Below are positions 34,354-43,862 of a stretch of DNA of 64,000 bases, one piece after another. The stretch covers positions 1 to 64,000 of the forward strand of contig JABHSO010000212.1 in assembly GCA_018669845.1 (NCBI GenBank), in the 5' to 3' direction. A model generated the notes under the pieces. The model was not told the DNA's origin. It saw nothing but the letters and a program-made list of their open reading frames with translations, and made no database searches. Position 1 is the stretch's first letter. Each line of letters begins with the position of its first letter. Source of the stretch: Gammaproteobacteria bacterium. Lineage in GTDB: Bacteria > Pseudomonadota > Gammaproteobacteria > GCA-001735895. The position numbers were made by a program, and so were the translations under genes.

Positions 34354-35658
34354 TTACCAGACAAAAGAATAATTCACCTGCACGATAACCGCATCTAAAT
34401 CGGGTGTTTCTTCGCCTGCTGGCACATTATCATCGGTCACTGTCTGGCTGATAATTTCAGCACGCATCGACAATTCACTGTTATCACCTATTGGCATTCC
34501 ATATTTCACTCCCAAAGTTAGTGTCTCTGATTCTGCGAGGCGGTAATCATTACTGGCATAATCAACCAGAACTTCTCCAGTGACCTGATCAACCTCTGAG
34601 CCAAGCTCAAGGTTATGTATATGAAATTCAGCAGCTGATTGCATGTAATAACGAAAATGCGGCTGTAAATAACTGTTTGCCATCTGGTAGCGATATTTGA
34701 AATCGAAGGTGTGTGAATTAATGTCCCAGTCATCCCAATAGTAACGATATGAAAAGTTAATCACATCCTCTTCAAGATGACGCACAACCTTAAAGTACAG
34801 GTTATTTTTCTGGCGTGAATCAGGTCGTTTCTCATAAACATACGGTAGGTTTCCAGTAACTCCGGTATCAAAAATACCTCCGGTAGCAGGCAACCCGGTG
34901 ACCGGGTCGATAACGGTTACAATTTTAAACGGATCATTCTGGTAACCATCTGTAATGCCCAATGAATAATTCAACTGAACAATTGTTTTACGATCCACTA
35001 CCTGAGTAATGCCGACCAGGAAGTCGGTGATAACTTTAGTGTCATTATCGCCTTCACGATTTTGAGAAAAGCCTTCTCTCATCATTGGCATTAGCTCAGA
35101 AGGGATATCACCAACAGGATTTATAGTGTCACTGTTAAAGGCAAAACCCGTGGTAAGAGTCGTATTTCTATTATTAAAATCCTTAGCGTAACTTGCACTG
35201 ATTCCCAGCGAGGTATAATCAAACTCCTTAGAAAAATTAGCTCCAAGAGTCAGTTTGGATAACCGATCCAGCTCCATTGTCCAGTCAGCACCCAATGCGA
35301 CCCGGGTATCACGAAAAGTATCATCCAGTGGAGTATCACCGGCTTTAGTCGTGTAACTGCCTTTACCCGATGGAGTGGTAAAAGTCTGAGCGACTGAAGA
35401 TGCATGCGCACCATTTGGAGAAGCTCCTGTTAAGGCATCAACAACAAGTCTTAAATCAATTCGATCCCCATCTTCAAGATCACGCCCTGCATAGATTGCA
35501 GGTTCGAATGCACTTACCCTGCCATCACCTTCACTGTATAAAAGTACTGCTGTATCGACATCCCATTCATTGTCCTCTGCTTGAACTGTCGGGCTTGTTA
35601 CCTGTAATAATGCACAGGCCGCCAGACTCATCTGGCCTTTAATGTTCTTTAATTGCAT
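34354..35658 (-). CDS. DUF3570 outer-membrane beta-barrel protein with DALTGAS motif
   Basis: This 434-residue protein has a signal peptide (cleavage near TVQAED), alternating beta strands throughout, and a C-terminal Phe/Trp end (VNYSFVW) typical of outer-membrane barrels. Near residue 74-80 it has DALTGAS, which resembles the D-x-x-(S/T)-G-A-(S/T) sites that ApbE flavinylates in NqrC/RnfG-type proteins. The apbE gene is the next one downstream. Its own start overlaps the end of the DUF4266 gene by 10 nt. The family's role is unknown; redox involvement is inferred from neighbours. Confidence 0.85.
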   Translation of the reverse strand: MQLKNIKGQMSLAACALLQVTSPTVQAEDNEWDVDTAVLLYSEGDGRVSAFEPAIYAGRDLEDGDRIDLRLVVDALTGASPNGAHASSVAQTFTTPSGKGSYTTKAGDTPLDDTFRDTRVALGADWTMELDRLSKLTLGANFSKEFDYTSLGISASYAKDFNNRNTTLTTGFAFNSDTINPVGDIPSELMPMMREGFSQNREGDNDTKVITDFLVGITQVVDRKTIVQLNYSLGITDGYQNDPFKIVTVIDPVTGLPATGGIFDTGVTGNLPYVYEKRPDSRQKNNLYFKVVRHLEEDVINFSYRYYWDDWDINSHTFDFKYRYQMANSYLQPHFRYYMQSAAEFHIHNLELGSEVDQVTGEVLVDYASNDYRLAESETLTLGVKYGMPIGDNSELSMRAEIISQTVTDDNVPAGEETPDLDAVIVQVNYSFVW

Positions 35659-35864
35659 CCGCAGCCGCCTCCACCAACACCCTGGCCACCTGAAGAGGCT
35701 TCTTTACTGAAATAAATATGCTCATCATAAAAATTATCCAGATAATCAGCATTCAATCTCATGGATTTCTTTGCTAACAGATCGCGCTCCCAGGGCTCAA
35801 CACCCATTGTAGAGCAACCTGTGCCTGTAATTACCATCACTAGAAATAAACCAAAATTTCGCAT
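35649..35864 (-). CDS. DUF4266 small lipoprotein with Gly-Cys tail
   Basis: This ~71-residue lipoprotein (lipobox in VITGTGC) has a conserved body WERDLLAKKSMRLNAD and a C-terminal tail GGGGCGCN containing two Cys. ATG 35864 is preferred (GGTGA seven bases upstream) over the track's GTG at 35876. It is translationally coupled to the DUF3570 barrel (10-nt overlap) and follows the TlpA-like gene. The paired tail Cys might be acted on by that thioredoxin-like protein or bind a metal; this is speculation. Confidence 0.85.
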   Translation of the reverse strand: MRNFGLFLVMVITGTGCSTMGVEPWERDLLAKKSMRLNADYLDNFYDEHIYFSKEASSGGQGVGGGGCGCN

Positions 35865-35879
35865 ATTGATCACCACTAC

Positions 35880-36362
35880 TTATTGTTTGAGTAATTGTTG
35901 AATTGCCTGTTCCATTATTGGCTTATCTTTTTCACGAAAACCAATATGTGAAGCGTATAACTTTCCATCACGGCCAATAAGATAACTGCCTGGCATGCCG
36001 CGTAATTTATACGCTTTTGCTGAATCACCTTGCTGATCGAAAGCAATAGTGAAATTTGTTTCAACTTTTTTCAGAAAAGCATCTGCCTTCGTTTTGTCTT
36101 TATCCAGATTAATTGCAACAATTTCCAGCCCCTTATCTTTATAAGCCGCCATCATTTCATTCATCCAGGGGAAAGATTTTTTGCAGGGTAAACACCAGGA
36201 AGCCCAAAAATCCAGATATACAACTTTACCGCGAAAATTGGCGAGTTCTACCTCACCCAGTAATGCTGGAAGCTTAAAGGCAGGGGCATCAGATACGTCC
36301 GCAACTACCATATTGCTGAACATAAGGACTGTAATAAAACAGATCATCTGTACAAATTTCAT
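35880..36362 (-). CDS. TlpA-like periplasmic thioredoxin-fold protein
   Basis: This ~160-residue exported protein (signal MKFVQMICFITVLMFSNMVVA) has the redox site WASWCLPCKKSFPWM and a typical TlpA/ResA fold, including cis-Pro region RGMPGSYLI. ATG 36362 is chosen because GGA lies about ten bases upstream; the track's ATG is 12 nt earlier. It is the first gene of the TlpA-DUF4266-DUF3570-ApbE cluster and may keep cysteines of its neighbours reduced. Confidence 0.9.
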   Translation of the reverse strand: MKFVQMICFITVLMFSNMVVADVSDAPAFKLPALLGEVELANFRGKVVYLDFWASWCLPCKKSFPWMNEMMAAYKDKGLEIVAINLDKDKTKADAFLKKVETNFTIAFDQQGDSAKAYKLRGMPGSYLIGRDGKLYASHIGFREKDKPIMEQAIQQLLKQ

Positions 36363-36374
36363 GCAATTTTCCAT

Positions 36375-36762
36375 TCTGATTTATTCATAAATACAGCTTA
36401 GGCATCCAGACTTAAACAAACCTTAACAATTTGATTGCCAACTAATAGTTAAGAAAGCCTTAAGCATGGCAAGCGTAAATTAAATTGCTTGTTTTGAAAT
36501 GTATTGCGAGGCAACCTATTACCCTAGATAAATCAGTTGAATTACGAAAGTATGCACAAGTTCTTGATTCGTCTAGCTATATGAAAAAAGTACTCATCAC
36601 CAATAAGGTGGCAGAAAAATGCTCCATGCATTTTCTGCATATACGCCATCCATGGCGAAAACCACATATTTTTTCATTACGCTAGCCAAACCAATAACTT
36701 GCACATCTTTTTCGTATTTAACTGATTTTTCTAGGATACCCTTGAAAAGGCAGGAATAATAA
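36375..36762. other. Intergenic region before the two-component system
   Basis: No convincing gene: the 66-residue track ORF 36485-36685 has no homology I recognise. A hairpin GCAGAAAAATGC/GCATTTTCTGC (36611-36638, one bulge) lies about 125 bp before the regulator start. Confidence 0.45.
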
Positions 36763-37425
36763 GTGCGAATATTATTAGTTGAAGATGATGCATTGCTTGG
36801 TGAAGGCCTGTATGCCGGATTACAGCGTGAAAATTATTCACTGGACTGGATTAAGAATGGTGAAACTGCACTTATTGCGATGCAGGAAACGGCCTATGAC
36901 GTGGTCATTCTGGATATAGGATTGCCAAAAATGAGTGGACTTGAGGTATTAAGAAAGGCTCGAAATGAAGGTAATAAGCTACCAGTTCTTATTTTAACCG
37001 CACGTGATGCTGTATCAGATCGGGTTGACGGTCTGGATGCAGGAGCCGATGATTACCTGGTAAAACCCTTTGAATTTACAGAATTATGTGCACGACTACG
37101 AGCCTTAGCTCGCCGCTCTCGCGGTTTAAGCGAACAGCTAATCTGTTATAAAAATATCCAGATAGACCCTGCCGCTCACAGCGTAAAATTGGATAACCAA
37201 AATGTTGAGTTATCCAGACGAGAGTTTTCGTTACTCGAAGAAATGCTATCTAATGTAGGTCGAGTTCTTTCTAAAGCCCATCTTGAAGAAAAACTATATA
37301 GCTGGGGAGATGAAATCGGCAGCAATACTATCGAAGTGCATATTCACCATCTGCGAAAAAAGTTTGGCAGTGAATTAATAAAAACAGTGCGCGGTGTAGG
37401 TTACATTATCGCCAAAGAGTTATAA
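36763..37425 (+). CDS. OmpR-family response regulator (QseB/PmrA-like)
   Basis: The gene starts at GTG with AGGA eight bases upstream. Its 220 residues hold a receiver domain with acidic pair EDD, phospho-Asp in VVILDIGLPKMSG and Lys in YLVKPFEF. A winged-helix DNA-binding domain ends with TIEVHIHHLRKKFG and TVRGVGYI. The sensor kinase starts 5 bp after its stop. Sequence is closest to the QseB/PmrA group. Confidence 0.95.
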   Translation: MRILLVEDDALLGEGLYAGLQRENYSLDWIKNGETALIAMQETAYDVVILDIGLPKMSGLEVLRKARNEGNKLPVLILTARDAVSDRVDGLDAGADDYLVKPFEFTELCARLRALARRSRGLSEQLICYKNIQIDPAAHSVKLDNQNVELSRREFSLLEEMLSNVGRVLSKAHLEEKLYSWGDEIGSNTIEVHIHHLRKKFGSELIKTVRGVGYIIAKEL

Positions 37426-37430
37426 GTAGA

Positions 37431-38837
37431 ATGTCTATCCGCTATCACTTAATGTTGCGATTATTCCTGGTTTCGCTTGTGCTGGTGGGCGGAGGTGCAA
37501 TCATTGGCTATAAGGATCTTCAGCATGAGTCCAGAGAATTATTCGATGCTCAGCTTGCTCGATCTGCCCGCTTAATTCTTAGCATGACTCAAGCGGATAT
37601 TGATCAAAACAATTTTTCCAGTGTCCAGCAGTTCTTAAATCAGAATCAGTTACAAACTCCAGTTGATAACTACAATACTGAAAAAAATGAAGGTTTCGAA
37701 GAACTAAGTTCCGGGCATATGTATGAAACTAAACTTGGCTTCCAGATATGGGATAATCTCGGGAACCTCCTGCTCAAATCACCCAATGTTCCACTAACAC
37801 CTATTACTCAGAATAAAAATGGTTTTAGTAATAATAGTTTTCTACAGCATGATTGGCGCATTTTCAGCTTGACCAGTCTGGACTCTCGTTACCGTTGTAT
37901 TGCTGCCGAGCGAATAGATGTGCGAAATGATTTGATAGGAAAAATAAGCTCCAACCTGTCATTTTTATTTATCATTTTAATTCCTGTTTTGTCCATTACC
38001 ATGTGGTTCGCAATTAGTCAGGGATTGTCACCGCTGCAAAAACTTGCTTCTCAGATAAATCGTTTAGGTGCGGAAAAACTAGATGCAGTTTCCGAAGATA
38101 ATGCTCCAAGCGAAATTAAAACTATTACCGGAGCCCTCAACCAGTTACTTTCAAAATTACGTAAAGCACTGGCACGAGAAAAAAGAATTACCTCCGATGC
38201 AGCCCACGAGCTTAGAACTCCACTTGCCGCTGTTAAAATTCACGCAGAGCTCGCTAAAACAGCCACCAATAAGGAAGACCGCATTGACTCCATTAATCAT
38301 GTGTTACTGGGTATAGATCGTACCACCCATCTGGTTGATCAAATATTGGCTTTGGCCAGGCTCGAACCCGATAATTTTAGTGACAAATTACAACCGGTAA
38401 ATCTGACCAATCTGGTTATTGATGAAGTCGCCCTGTTAGCCCCTCTGGCACATACCAGGAATGTAGAAATTTCCGTCTGTAAAAGTGAAGCTTTAATAAT
38501 CATTGCTGAAGATACAGCATTGAGACTGCTCGTCAGGAATCTGCTCAACAATGCTGTTTCCTATACCCATAATAATGGAGAGGTTGAAATATTTATTGAA
38601 ACAATCGAAGATAAAGCCTGTCTTATCATTCAGGATAATGGTCCTGGAATTCCAGCTGAAGACAGGGAGCGAGTATTACAAAGATTTTATCGTCTAAAAA
38701 ATCATCAGACACCCGGCTGTGGTATTGGTTTATCCATTGTTATGTCAGTTGTGGAAATGCTAAATGCAAATTTTAAAATGGAAGATTCAAGCTCTGAAAC
38801 CGGACTAAAAGTAACTGTTTGTTTTGCAACTAAATAA
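37431..38837 (+). CDS. Membrane sensor histidine kinase (QseC-like)
   Basis: This 468-residue kinase has two membrane helices (about 8-28 and 178-198) around a periplasmic sensor. A HAMP-like linker follows, then HisKA with AAHELRTPLAAVKIHAE and the ATPase domain with NLLNNAVSYTHNNG, DNGPGIP and GCGIGLSIV. It pairs with the response regulator just upstream. The stimulus is not evident. Confidence 0.94.
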   Translation: MSIRYHLMLRLFLVSLVLVGGGAIIGYKDLQHESRELFDAQLARSARLILSMTQADIDQNNFSSVQQFLNQNQLQTPVDNYNTEKNEGFEELSSGHMYETKLGFQIWDNLGNLLLKSPNVPLTPITQNKNGFSNNSFLQHDWRIFSLTSLDSRYRCIAAERIDVRNDLIGKISSNLSFLFIILIPVLSITMWFAISQGLSPLQKLASQINRLGAEKLDAVSEDNAPSEIKTITGALNQLLSKLRKALAREKRITSDAAHELRTPLAAVKIHAELAKTATNKEDRIDSINHVLLGIDRTTHLVDQILALARLEPDNFSDKLQPVNLTNLVIDEVALLAPLAHTRNVEISVCKSEALIIIAEDTALRLLVRNLLNNAVSYTHNNGEVEIFIETIEDKACLIIQDNGPGIPAEDRERVLQRFYRLKNHQTPGCGIGLSIVMSVVEMLNANFKMEDSSSETGLKVTVCFATK

Positions 38838-38849
38838 TTGGAGAATAAA

Positions 38850-39446
38850 ATGAAAGTCTATGGTGATAGTCAGTCTGGTAATTGTTATAAAATTAAACTT
38901 CTGCTTTCATTATTAGACCTCAACCATGAATGGATTCATGTGGATATACTCACTGGTGGAACAAAATCAGAATCATTTTTATTAAAAAATCCTAATGGTC
39001 AAATTCCGCTACTTGAACTGGATGATGGACGCTTCATTAGTGAATCAAATGCAATTATGAATTACCTTGCTAGTGGTAGTTTTTATCTTCCTGATGATAA
39101 TTTTGAAAGAGCAAAAGTTTTGCAATGGCAGTTTTTTGAGCAATATAGCCATGAGCCTTATATTGCTGTGGCACGTTATATTGCTAAATACCTTGGTTTA
39201 CCTGAAAATCGAAAAGCTGAATTTGAATCAAAACAGGAAGGCGGTCACAAGGCATTAAAAGTTATGGAGTCTCAACTGGAAAAAACACCTTATCTGGTAG
39301 GTGAAAACCTAACCATTGCCGATATTTCACTGTATGGCTATACCCATGTGGCACATGAAGGGGGATTTGATCTCTCGCAATATTCGTCTATTCAGAACTG
39401 GTTAAATAGAATTCGCCAGCATCCTCAATATGTTGGTATGGAATAG
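38850..39446 (+). CDS. Glutathione S-transferase
   Basis: This 198-residue protein starts at the ATG 38850; the track's TTG at 38838 is part of the TTGGAG ribosome site. The thioredoxin-like N-domain has the cis-Pro GQIPLLELDDG and ESNAIMNYLA glutathione-binding region. The helical C-domain includes TIADISLYGYTHVA. The substrate is unknown. It follows the kinase gene by 12 bp and may be co-transcribed. Confidence 0.93.
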   Translation: MKVYGDSQSGNCYKIKLLLSLLDLNHEWIHVDILTGGTKSESFLLKNPNGQIPLLELDDGRFISESNAIMNYLASGSFYLPDDNFERAKVLQWQFFEQYSHEPYIAVARYIAKYLGLPENRKAEFESKQEGGHKALKVMESQLEKTPYLVGENLTIADISLYGYTHVAHEGGFDLSQYSSIQNWLNRIRQHPQYVGME

Positions 39447-39475
39447 CCGAAAAATCTATACATTCCTGGTTAGAT

Positions 39476-39496
39476 GGTGCGCCTGGCGCACCCTAC
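39476..39496. repeat. GGTGCGC/GCGCACC palindrome, copy 2
   Basis: GGTGCGCCTGGCGCACC followed by CTAC lies between the converging GST and hemG genes. It belongs to the same family as copies at 27967, 43782 and 52271. Confidence 0.72.
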
Positions 39497-39567
39497 CTGT
39501 TTGACTTAGTATTCTGTAAAAGGATAGGTTTATCGGTAGATAACCATATTATAACTACTATTTGAAT

Positions 39568-40095
39568 TTACATTTCACTAATAGTTTTGCCGAACTCTTC
39601 AACCTGAGTCCAGTCAGTAAAATCAATATTAGTATTGGGATCAGTTGGACCGTGGGTTATGTGCATAATTAGCCGGATTACAAAACGATCCCAGAAGCTG
39701 TATTTTTGATAATCAATCTTTCCTGCAAAAACAGCCAGGTTTTTAGGCTTCCAGGATATTTGTTTGAGAAATCTCCTGAGATACGGATTTGTATCGGGTG
39801 TATTTTTCTCTGGCTTTCTGGCAACAACGTTCACCGAGAAAAATGCATTTGGCCTGCTATCTAATGTATGCAAATTATTCTTGATGAATTGATATATTTT
39901 CGGATGATGTTTGCCATAACGAATACTTGCTCCAATAATTATCTTATCAAACGTATTTAAATTGATAGTGCTTTCATCATCTACTGAGAGTAGTGTCACT
40001 TGAAGGTGATCTTTTTCAATAATCTGCTGTAATCGTTGGCATATCTCCCTGGTATGGCCGTCAGTTGTTGAATAAAGAATTAGAGTTTTAACCAT
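39568..40095 (-). CDS. hemG: Menaquinone-dependent protoporphyrinogen oxidase
   Basis: This 175-residue flavodoxin-like protein has the FMN loop LYSTTDGHTREIC and IIIGASIRYGKHHPKI. It also has the HemG-specific extension DRFVIRLIMHITHGPTDPNTNIDFTDW. It oxidises protoporphyrinogen IX to protoporphyrin IX in haem synthesis, passing electrons to quinone. It stands alone. Confidence 0.92.
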   Translation of the reverse strand: MVKTLILYSTTDGHTREICQRLQQIIEKDHLQVTLLSVDDESTINLNTFDKIIIGASIRYGKHHPKIYQFIKNNLHTLDSRPNAFFSVNVVARKPEKNTPDTNPYLRRFLKQISWKPKNLAVFAGKIDYQKYSFWDRFVIRLIMHITHGPTDPNTNIDFTDWTQVEEFGKTISEM

Positions 40096-40279
40096 TGGTT
40101 TTAGTTTAATTTACTTTCCAGATACTAAACTGAAGGTTATAGCGACCCATTGCAAGTACATCCGTAAGCAATTTTGATATAAATCAATATCGCCAAAAGA
40201 GACATGAGAATATACTATTCATATGACTTTCACGGAATGGACTGTCTGGCCCGACATATAAAATAGAGAGGCGCTTATT

Positions 40280-40693
40280 ATGTTTGAATCTTTAACACAC
40301 TGGTTTGAATCACTAGGAAAAGAAAGCAAGCTTTTTAACGACCCGGAAGACGAGGTTCTTCATGGTGCTCTTGCTTCGGTGCTTTATCACATCATTAGTG
40401 CTGATAAACATGTTATCGAAAAAGAGAAACACAAGTTTTCCAGTATTCTAAAACAGGAATTTGATCTGGACGATGATCAGGTAGATCACCTATACCTTGC
40501 TGCAAAATCTTCAACTTCAGATCCTCATAGTGATCTGGAAACGGTTAATCAGCACTTAAAGAAAAATCCGCAACTACGTATGAATTTCATGAAAAAACTC
40601 AATCAGTTAATAGATCTTGATGGTGTTCAGGATAGTGAGCTGGATATTTTCTATGAAGCATTGAATCTGGTATTTCCTGACTTAAAGCGTTAG
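40280..40693 (+). CDS. TerB-like protein
   Basis: This 137-residue all-helical acidic protein matches the TerB-like domain (LASVLYHIISADKHVIEKEKHKFSSIL, then LNQLIDLDGVQDSELDIFYEALN). It keeps the acidic metal-binding pattern. The domain occurs in tellurite/stress proteins and many others; no ter operon is adjacent, so tellurite resistance should not be assumed. Confidence 0.8.
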   Translation: MFESLTHWFESLGKESKLFNDPEDEVLHGALASVLYHIISADKHVIEKEKHKFSSILKQEFDLDDDQVDHLYLAAKSSTSDPHSDLETVNQHLKKNPQLRMNFMKKLNQLIDLDGVQDSELDIFYEALNLVFPDLKR

Positions 40694-40784
40694 TTGAAAA
40701 TGGAGCACCTGACTTTAGTAAAGGTGCGCCATGCACTCTGCAAAATACCAGCCAATGTTACACTTTTAATGAGTTTCTAAATCT

Positions 40785-40948
40785 TAAGGAACCTCTGATC
40801 AATTCATGAACTCATATCTTACTCTCAGAAAAGCCAGCTTCTACGCTGCGAATCTTCGCGATAGCACACTATTACGAAGATTCGAAGCCTTAAATCTGAC
40901 TTTTCTGAGTACAACCTGTTTCGTCCTGAATTAATCAGAGACTCCCTA
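40785..40948. repeat. ~165-bp MITE-like element with nested inverted repeats, full copy
   Basis: The ends TTAAGGAACCTCTGATCAATTC and GAATTAATCAGAGACTCCCTAA are imperfect terminal inverted repeats. Inside, CTCAGAAAAG pairs with CTTTTCTGAG and CGAATCTTCG with CGAAGATTCG, so the whole element can fold into one long hairpin. There is no ORF. The right end supplies the stop codon of the Nudix gene (TGA in CTCTGA). A shortened copy is at 58468-58521. Confidence 0.78.
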
Positions 40949-41399
40949 AACAATTTACCATTGCCAGGGCATCTTCAAATATTAGCTTTGTATGGTGCAT
41001 TCGAATTTTACCCTGCTGGTATAAGTCCATAAATTCTTCTCTGGAAAAATAACGGCACTCTTTAATTTCTTCTTTGAACTGAGGATCTATCTGCTGATTT
41101 TCTGTGGGTTTTGCCAGCCATACATGTCGTGCAACAAATTCACCATCATTAAATCGACCAACATAGGTGTCCATATAAGATACTAAAGAAACATCCAGAC
41201 CTGTTTCTTCTTTTGTTTCACGCAGGGCTGCAACCTCAAGCGACTCATTCTCCTCAACACTTCCAGAAGGAATGTGCCACAAACCTGCTTTACCGGGTAA
41301 TTTTTCATGTACTAAAAGTATCTGGCATTGATTATTAATAATTGCAACGCCAGCAGCTTTTGCCTTAATCGGAATATGGTGTTTCTCATCATACTGCAT
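40935..41399 (-). CDS. Nudix hydrolase
   Basis: This 154-residue protein has a complete Nudix box: GSVEENESLEVAALRETKEETGL (G-x5-E-x7-REUxEExGU). The substrate is not predictable. It is third in a minus-strand series after the peroxiredoxin-glutaredoxin and glutathione reductase genes, 38 bp downstream of the latter. Its last residues and stop codon lie in the end of a repeat element, so its native C-terminus may have been altered. Confidence 0.9.
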   Translation of the reverse strand: MQYDEKHHIPIKAKAAGVAIINNQCQILLVHEKLPGKAGLWHIPSGSVEENESLEVAALRETKEETGLDVSLVSYMDTYVGRFNDGEFVARHVWLAKPTENQQIDPQFKEEIKECRYFSREEFMDLYQQGKIRMHHTKLIFEDALAMVNCLGSL

Positions 41400-41437
41400 A
41401 AATATAACTAACGGGTTAAATTGGATTTAGCTAAAAA

Positions 41438-42847
41438 CTAATCCTGAATTTCCTTCCACTCATTTCCAGCATCTACTTCATGACAGGGGATATCTGTCAC
41501 CGGGTTTTTCATCGTGACCAGTTCTTCTGCACTGCCCGGGTGAATAGCTACCGTGTTATCAAAATCAGCCTTGGTAGCCCCCATTTTTACCGCGACTGCA
41601 AAACCCTGCATCATTTCATCAGCACTGTCTCCGATGATGTGGATACCCACTACTTTTTCATCTTTATCGGCGCACACCAGTTTTAAAGCAGTTGTGGTGC
41701 CGTGATCAGACAGTGCATAACGCATCGGAGTGAAATCACTTTGGTAGATAGTGCAGCAGCAGTACTTTTCCAGAGCCTGTTGCTCAGTTAAACCAATGGT
41801 TGCAATGGGAGGATGGGAAAAAACAACGCTGGGGATATTTTCATAGTCCATCTTTATGTCTGGTTTATTATTGAATAACCTTTCAGCAAGTCTGCGCCCT
41901 GCAGCGATGGCAACCGGTGTGAGTTGAGGACGACCAGTAATATCACCAATAGCATAAATGCCGTTAACACTGGTATTTTCAAATTCATCGACATCGATGA
42001 TGCCATTTTTCTGAACATTGATATCTGTCGAATCCAGATTCAAGTTTCGTGTATTGGCATAGCGTCCAACCGCCCAGATGACTTCATCAAAATGCTGAAG
42101 ATCTCCATTCGGGCTATTCACCACAAGACCCTGATCATTGCTAGAAAGTCCTGTCACCTGATAGTCAGTGTGTACATCGATGCCTTGCTTGATCATTTCC
42201 TTGTGCAGGATATCGCTGATCATCGGATCAAACAGGTTCAGGATTCGATCGTCCAGAGTCACAATGGTTACTTCTGAGCTAAGAGCACGTAAAACGCCTG
42301 ATAATTCAACGCCAATATAACCTCCGCCAATAACAGCGACTCGTTTAGGCTGTTGCTGTAGTTGAAAAAAGCCGTCAGAAGTAATACCCAGTTCAGCACC
42401 TGGAACAGGAGGCACAATTGGTGCACCGCCTGTAGCAATAACAATATGTTCGGCCGAATAGTGTTTGCCGTTGGCTTCCACCGTTTTGTTATCGATGAAT
42501 CGACCAAAGCCATCGATATGAGTAATTTTCAGGTCATTAACATAACCATCCCAGAAATTATTGATATTGGCTATATAGCTTTCCCTGCCAGTAACCAGTT
42601 TATTCCAGTCAACTTCACCTCGCTTAACTGAAATACCAAAATCAGCGGCATCATCAACAGCATGAGCCAGGTTAGCGGCATACCACATAACTTTTTTGGG
42701 CACACAACCATTATTAACGCAGGTACCACCGAGTTTAGAGTTTTCGATGATGCCAACTTTCTTGCCGAATTCGGCTGCTTTTTCTGCAACAGCCAGTCCA
42801 CCGCTGCCACCACCAATCACTAATAAATCAAAAGTAGAGTCATTCAT
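41438..42847 (-). CDS. gor: Glutathione reductase
   Basis: This ~469-residue flavoprotein has the FAD site [16 protein letters not shown], redox cysteines [18 protein letters not shown] site [30 protein letters not shown] and the C-terminal active-site His in [14 protein letters not shown]. It regenerates GSH from GSSG. The ATG at 42847 is chosen; the track uses an upstream TTG. It lies 68 bp after the peroxiredoxin-glutaredoxin gene, whose reductant it would supply. Confidence 0.95.
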   Translation of the reverse strand: MNDSTFDLLVIGGGSGGLAVAEKAAEFGKKVGIIENSKLGGTCVNNGCVPKKVMWYAANLAHAVDDAADFGISVKRGEVDWNKLVTGRESYIANINNFWDGYVNDLKITHIDGFGRFIDNKTVEANGKHYSAEHIVIATGGAPIVPPVPGAELGITSDGFFQLQQQPKRVAVIGGGYIGVELSGVLRALSSEVTIVTLDDRILNLFDPMISDILHKEMIKQGIDVHTDYQVTGLSSNDQGLVVNSPNGDLQHFDEVIWAVGRYANTRNLNLDSTDINVQKNGIIDVDEFENTSVNGIYAIGDITGRPQLTPVAIAAGRRLAERLFNNKPDIKMDYENIPSVVFSHPPIATIGLTEQQALEKYCCCTIYQSDFTPMRYALSDHGTTTALKLVCADKDEKVVGIHIIGDSADEMMQGFAVAVKMGATKADFDNTVAIHPGSAEELVTMKNPVTDIPCHEVDAGNEWKEIQD

Positions 42848-42866
42848 TTGTGTTATCCAGGTCAAT

Positions 42867-42891
42867 AGCCCCGACTGTTCAGGTCAGGGCT
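42867..42891. terminator. Hairpin between peroxiredoxin-glutaredoxin gene and gor
   Basis: AGCCCCGAC (42867-42875) pairs with GTCAGGGCT (42883-42891). On the minus strand it is followed by ATTGACC rather than a U-tract, so partial termination or transcript stabilisation is more likely than full termination. Confidence 0.45.
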
Positions 42892-42914
42892 TTAGGTTTT
42901 CCAGTGTACTAAAG

Positions 42915-43664
42915 CTATGCTGCAATGCCAGTTTTAACATCCAGATATTGTTCCAGATCATCAGATCCACCAATACGAACACCATCGATAAAAATCTGAG
43001 GAACTGTAGTTTCACCTGAAATGGCACGGATAGTAGATTCATTAAAATCTTCATTCAAAACAAGCTCATCGAATTCCATTCCTGCATCCAAAAGCATTCC
43101 TTTAGCTTTGACACAAAATGGACAGCCGTTACGGGTAAATACGGTTACATTTTTAGGTGCTTCAGCCTTTGGGTTGATGTATTCAAGCATCGTGTCGGCA
43201 TCGGAAACTTCAAAAGGATCACCCGGTAAATCAGGTTCTATAAACATTTTTTCGACCACACCATCTTTTACCAGCATAGAATATCGCCACGATCTGTCAC
43301 CAAAACCCAGGTCATTTTTAGCCATTAACATTCCCATTCCGCGAGTAAAATCAGTATTTCCATCTGCCAGGAAAGTAATATTGTCAGCCTTTTGTTCCGC
43401 CTTCCACTGGTTCATTACAAAAGTATCGTTAACCGATACACAAACAACTTCATCCACTCCGTTTTGCTTGAATGTATTGGCCAGCTGATTGTAACGAGGC
43501 ACATGTGTTGATGAGCAGGTTGGAGTAAATGCTCCGGGTAATGAAAAAACAATAACTGTTTTTCCTTTGAAAATATCATCGCTACTGATGCTGACCCATT
43601 CATGATCCTGACGAGTAGGGAATGATACTTGAGGGACGTTCTGGCCTTCGTGATTTTCTAACAT
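42915..43664 (-). CDS. Hybrid peroxiredoxin-glutaredoxin (PGdx)
   Basis: This ~249-residue fusion has an N-terminal Prx5-type peroxiredoxin with peroxidatic Cys in [14 protein letters not shown], and a C-terminal glutaredoxin (about 173-245) with CPFC and TVPQIFIDG. It reduces peroxides with glutathione directly. The track's TTG start (43676) is part of the TTGGAG ribosome site of the ATG at 43664. It heads a minus-strand set with gor and a Nudix gene. Confidence 0.94.
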   Translation of the reverse strand: MLENHEGQNVPQVSFPTRQDHEWVSISSDDIFKGKTVIVFSLPGAFTPTCSSTHVPRYNQLANTFKQNGVDEVVCVSVNDTFVMNQWKAEQKADNITFLADGNTDFTRGMGMLMAKNDLGFGDRSWRYSMLVKDGVVEKMFIEPDLPGDPFEVSDADTMLEYINPKAEAPKNVTVFTRNGCPFCVKAKGMLLDAGMEFDELVLNEDFNESTIRAISGETTVPQIFIDGVRIGGSDDLEQYLDVKTGIAA

Positions 43665-43753
43665 AAGATGCTCCAATTGAGTGTTTAATTAAAAGATGGG
43701 AGTATTATGCTGAACCGTAGATGATGATTGAAATCGTTTGATTCTATATTTAC

Positions 43754-43770
43754 GATAGGCCTGGCCTATC
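43754..43770. repeat. GATAGGC/GCCTATC palindrome
   Basis: GATAGGCCTGGCCTATC is a perfect 7-bp inverted repeat with a 3-nt loop, 90 bp upstream of the PGdx start and just beside the large palindrome at 43782-43848. Confidence 0.5.
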
Positions 43771-43781
43771 ATGATCTATTG

Positions 43782-43848
43782 GTAGGGTGCGCCGCGCGCA
43801 CCAATGAATTTCGGTACCAACATCATTGGTGCGCACGGCGCACCCTAC
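43782..43848. repeat. Paired GGTGCGC/GCGCACC palindromes, copy 3 (double)
   Basis: Two inverted copies, GTAGGGTGCGCCGCGCGCACC and GGTGCGCACGGCGCACCCTAC, face each other across about 25 bp and form a 67-bp palindrome. It sits between the NYN-domain gene (whose stop is 15 bp away) and the PGdx promoter region. The same double arrangement occurs at 52271-52338. Confidence 0.8.
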
Positions 43849-43862
43849 GCAGATTATTTGTT

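Noticed and set aside
36485-36685. 66-residue plus-strand ORF before the two-component system
   Set aside because: No ribosome site, no recognisable motif, and a hairpin runs through it; likely chance.
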